Positions 63,014 to 64,000 of a stretch of 64,000 bases of DNA are shown one piece after another (position 1 is the first letter of the stretch; each line of letters begins with the position of its first letter). Source of the stretch: Bacillota bacterium (GTDB lineage Bacteria > Bacillota > Clostridia > Lachnospirales > Lachnospiraceae); contig JAEWMT010000142.1 of assembly GCA_023393095.1 (NCBI GenBank), positions 1-64,000 of the forward strand, written 5' to 3'. A program made the translations under genes and the position numbers. The notes beneath the pieces are model-generated. The model saw only the letters and a list, made by a program, of their open reading frames with translations, did no database searches and was not told the DNA's origin.

Positions 63014-63289
63014 TTACATTTTCGGAAGAATCTTCTCAACATCTGTATGAGGTCTAGGAATTACATGAACTGCTACGAGCTCACCAAGTCTTGCTGCTGC
63101 CTGAGCTCCAACCTCTGTAGCTGCCTTTACTGCGCCTACATCTCCACGAACCATAACGGTTACAAGACCTGATCCGATCTTCTCTGTTCCTACCATAACA
63201 ACCTCTGCTGCCTTTACCATTGCATCTGCTGCCTCAATTGCTGCTGTTAATCCTCTGGTTTCAACCATTCCTAATGCTTCCTGTGCCAT
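63014..63289 (-). CDS. BMC-H major shell protein (PduA-like)
   Basis: A 91-residue canonical BMC-H protein ([40 protein letters not shown]), with the pore loop around KIGSGL near residue 38. PduA/PduJ-type hexamers form the main facets. The start has AGGAGGAT upstream, the last unit of a 26-bp-period array of such sites. It is likely the most abundant shell protein. Confidence 0.94.
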   Translation of the reverse strand: MAQEALGMVETRGLTAAIEAADAMVKAAEVVMVGTEKIGSGLVTVMVRGDVGAVKAATEVGAQAAARLGELVAVHVIPRPHTDVEKILPKM

Positions 63290-63298
63290 AATATATAA

Positions 63299-63410
63299 TC
63301 CTCCTATTTTTTGCGGAGGATTTCTCCTCCTAGTTTATGTGGAGGAATGCTCCTCCTGGTTTTTGGTGGAGGAATACTCCTCCTGGTTTTCGTGAAGGAT
63401 TTCTCCTCCT
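63299..63410 (-). repeat. 26-bp array of Shine-Dalgarno/anti-Shine-Dalgarno hairpins
   Basis: On the minus strand AGGAGGA recurs five times (plus-strand TCCTCCT at 63299, 63325, 63351, 63378 and 63404; spacing 26, 26, 27, 26). Between them lie four TCCTCC-like complements (plus-strand GGAGGA at 63315, 63341, 63368 and degenerate GAAGGA at 63394). Each unit can form a short hairpin. The last AGGAGGA is the true ribosome site of the next shell gene. Confidence 0.85.
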
Positions 63411-63428
63411 TATTAAAAATTATACTTA

Positions 63429-63743
63429 TTAATTCTTGTCCAATCCGCTTATTTCAAGCATCTTTTCAATTTGTTCATCCGGATTTGCAATGATATGTTT
63501 CGTTACAACTCCGGCTAATTCATTGGCGGCTATTTCCGCAGCCTCAACAGCGGCTTTCACATCCTCAACACTGCCACGGAATTTTACCGTAACTAGTAAA
63601 GGTACCGGAAGTTTATCCGCATTTGCAGGTTTGTTACGGTCAAAGGCTTCTATTGTAACATTGGCAGCCTTACAGCCTGCATCCCCTGCTACAAAAGCTG
63701 TAACAAGTCCGAATACTTCAATTAAGCCAACAGCATTTCGCAT
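63429..63743 (-). CDS. BMC-H shell protein, longer variant
   Basis: A 104-residue BMC-domain protein (NAVGLIEVFGLVTAFVAGDA, LLVTVKFRGSVEDVKAAVEA). It has a longer loop after strand 2 (DRNKPANADKLP, about 36-47), unlike its neighbours, and Cys24. The pore is probably different. The start follows GGAGG by 6 bp. It lies between the ADH gene and the shell gene array. Confidence 0.9.
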   Translation of the reverse strand: MRNAVGLIEVFGLVTAFVAGDAGCKAANVTIEAFDRNKPANADKLPVPLLVTVKFRGSVEDVKAAVEAAEIAANELAGVVTKHIIANPDEQIEKMLEISGLDKN

Positions 63744-63773
63744 TTTTTGCCTCCATATGACGCTTTAGGCATC

Positions 63774-64000
63774 TTATTTGTTAATAATTGCTATCTTTAA
63801 ACCTTCCATCTTCAGGTTTGTCACATATGCTTCGTTGATTTGCTCTAACGGATATTTGTGAGTGATTAACTTATTTAACGGAAGACCAATTCCTTTTGCT
63901 CTCTTTAAGAAATCAAAGGTTGTTGCATAATCTCTCAGTGTATATACCCAAGAACCAACTGTTGTGATTTCCTTAGCGCAGATATCAAAGTGAGGGTTGA
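63774..64000 (-). CDS. Zinc-type alcohol dehydrogenase, C-terminal part (runs off the right edge)
   Basis: About 75 C-terminal residues are visible, ending NKLITHKYPLEQINEAYVTN and LKMEGLKIAIINK, as in medium-chain zinc alcohol dehydrogenases. It would reduce lactaldehyde or propionaldehyde with NADH in this pathway; direction and substrate are inferred from the operon. The catalytic zinc part is outside the window. Confidence 0.7.
   Translation of the reverse strand, partial: NPHFDICAKEITTVGSWVYTLRDYATTFDFLKRAKGIGLPLNKLITHKYPLEQINEAYVTNLKMEGLKIAIINK

Noticed and set aside
63299..63410. Possible CRISPR-like array (regular 26-bp period)
   Set aside because: Units are contiguous without unique spacers and consist of ribosome-site and complement motifs; no cas genes are in the window.
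63311..63493. Plus-strand ORF rich in GG/LLL across the repeat array
   Set aside because: It is produced by the repeated GGAGGA units and antisense shell gene sequence; no ribosome site or homology.
1..64000. tRNA, rRNA, prophage or intact insertion sequence
   Set aside because: No cloverleaf-like or rRNA sequence and no transposase, integrase or phage structural gene was recognised by reading both strands; a tool-based scan could still find a small RNA.

Overview
The window is AT-rich DNA with canonical Shine-Dalgarno sites, a sporulation sigma factor, a Gram-positive-type type IV pilus cluster and a rhamnose-linked glycyl-radical bacterial microcompartment (BMC). Together these point to a spore-forming, saccharolytic anaerobe of the Lachnospiraceae, resembling Lachnoclostridium (Clostridium) phytofermentans or Anaerocolumna. 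That assignment is from gene content only. No tRNA, rRNA, CRISPR array, prophage or intact transposase was seen.

Layout. 1-2.7 kb: an ABC exporter operon (partial permease, permease, ATPase) and its PadR-type regulator, linked by three copies of one operator-like motif. 2.75-5.5 kb: a DinB-like protein, a class D beta-lactamase-like lipoprotein, and an AraC/GyrI-type regulator with an unusual leader. 5.8-21.3 kb: housekeeping and metabolic genes: a YerC/TrpR-like regulator, DUF1836 protein, PcrA helicase, Lrp regulator, metallo-beta-lactamase-fold hydrolase, an orphan NitT/TauT-type binding lipoprotein, HtrA protease, chorismate mutase-prephenate dehydratase, a DUF5050-like protein, FolC, an acetyltransferase and an RlmI-like methyltransferase. 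21.5-39.1 kb: a GtrA-like protein, then a type IV pilus operon read right to left (pilB, pilT, pilC, pilin, prepilin peptidase, pilM-pilN fusion, pilO-like, four minor-pilin/PilX-like genes and a 1371-aa secreted protein). 39.4-43.5 kb: an ABC-F ATPase, then an AraC-GNAT fusion translationally coupled to an MFS exporter. 43.7-49.4 kb: HD-domain protein, zinc-ribbon membrane protein, MalQ, SigK-like sigma factor, a histidine-kinase remnant and a secreted subtilase. 49.7-64 kb, all on the minus strand: rhaA, rhaB, an AraC regulator, then a glycyl-radical diol dehydratase BMC operon (shell proteins of BMC-H, PduU-like, PduT-like and EutN-like types; dehydratase and activase; DeoR regulator; PduS-like and PduL-like enzymes; the end of a zinc alcohol dehydrogenase at the window edge).

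How the last region works together. RhaA and RhaB convert L-rhamnose to rhamnulose-1-phosphate. An aldolase, not in the window, would give lactaldehyde, which is reduced to 1,2-propanediol. The B12-independent glycyl-radical enzyme dehydrates this to propionaldehyde inside the shell. PduL, the alcohol dehydrogenase and the PduS/PduT redox pair then handle CoA, ATP and electron balance.

The least explained signals are non-coding or translational. (i) A conserved ~95-nt leader stands before two unrelated genes, an AraC regulator (5.5 kb) and an ABC-F ATPase (39.4 kb). (ii) A 26-bp-period array of Shine-Dalgarno/anti-Shine-Dalgarno hairpins precedes a major shell gene (63.3-63.4 kb). (iii) A strong internal ribosome site lies in a shell gene that has a charged N-terminal extension (62.5 kb). 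(iv) A 231-bp branched palindrome (54.5-54.7 kb) and a perfect 21-bp inverted repeat (61.0 kb) sit inside the BMC operon. (v) pilC appears to start at a non-AUG codon.
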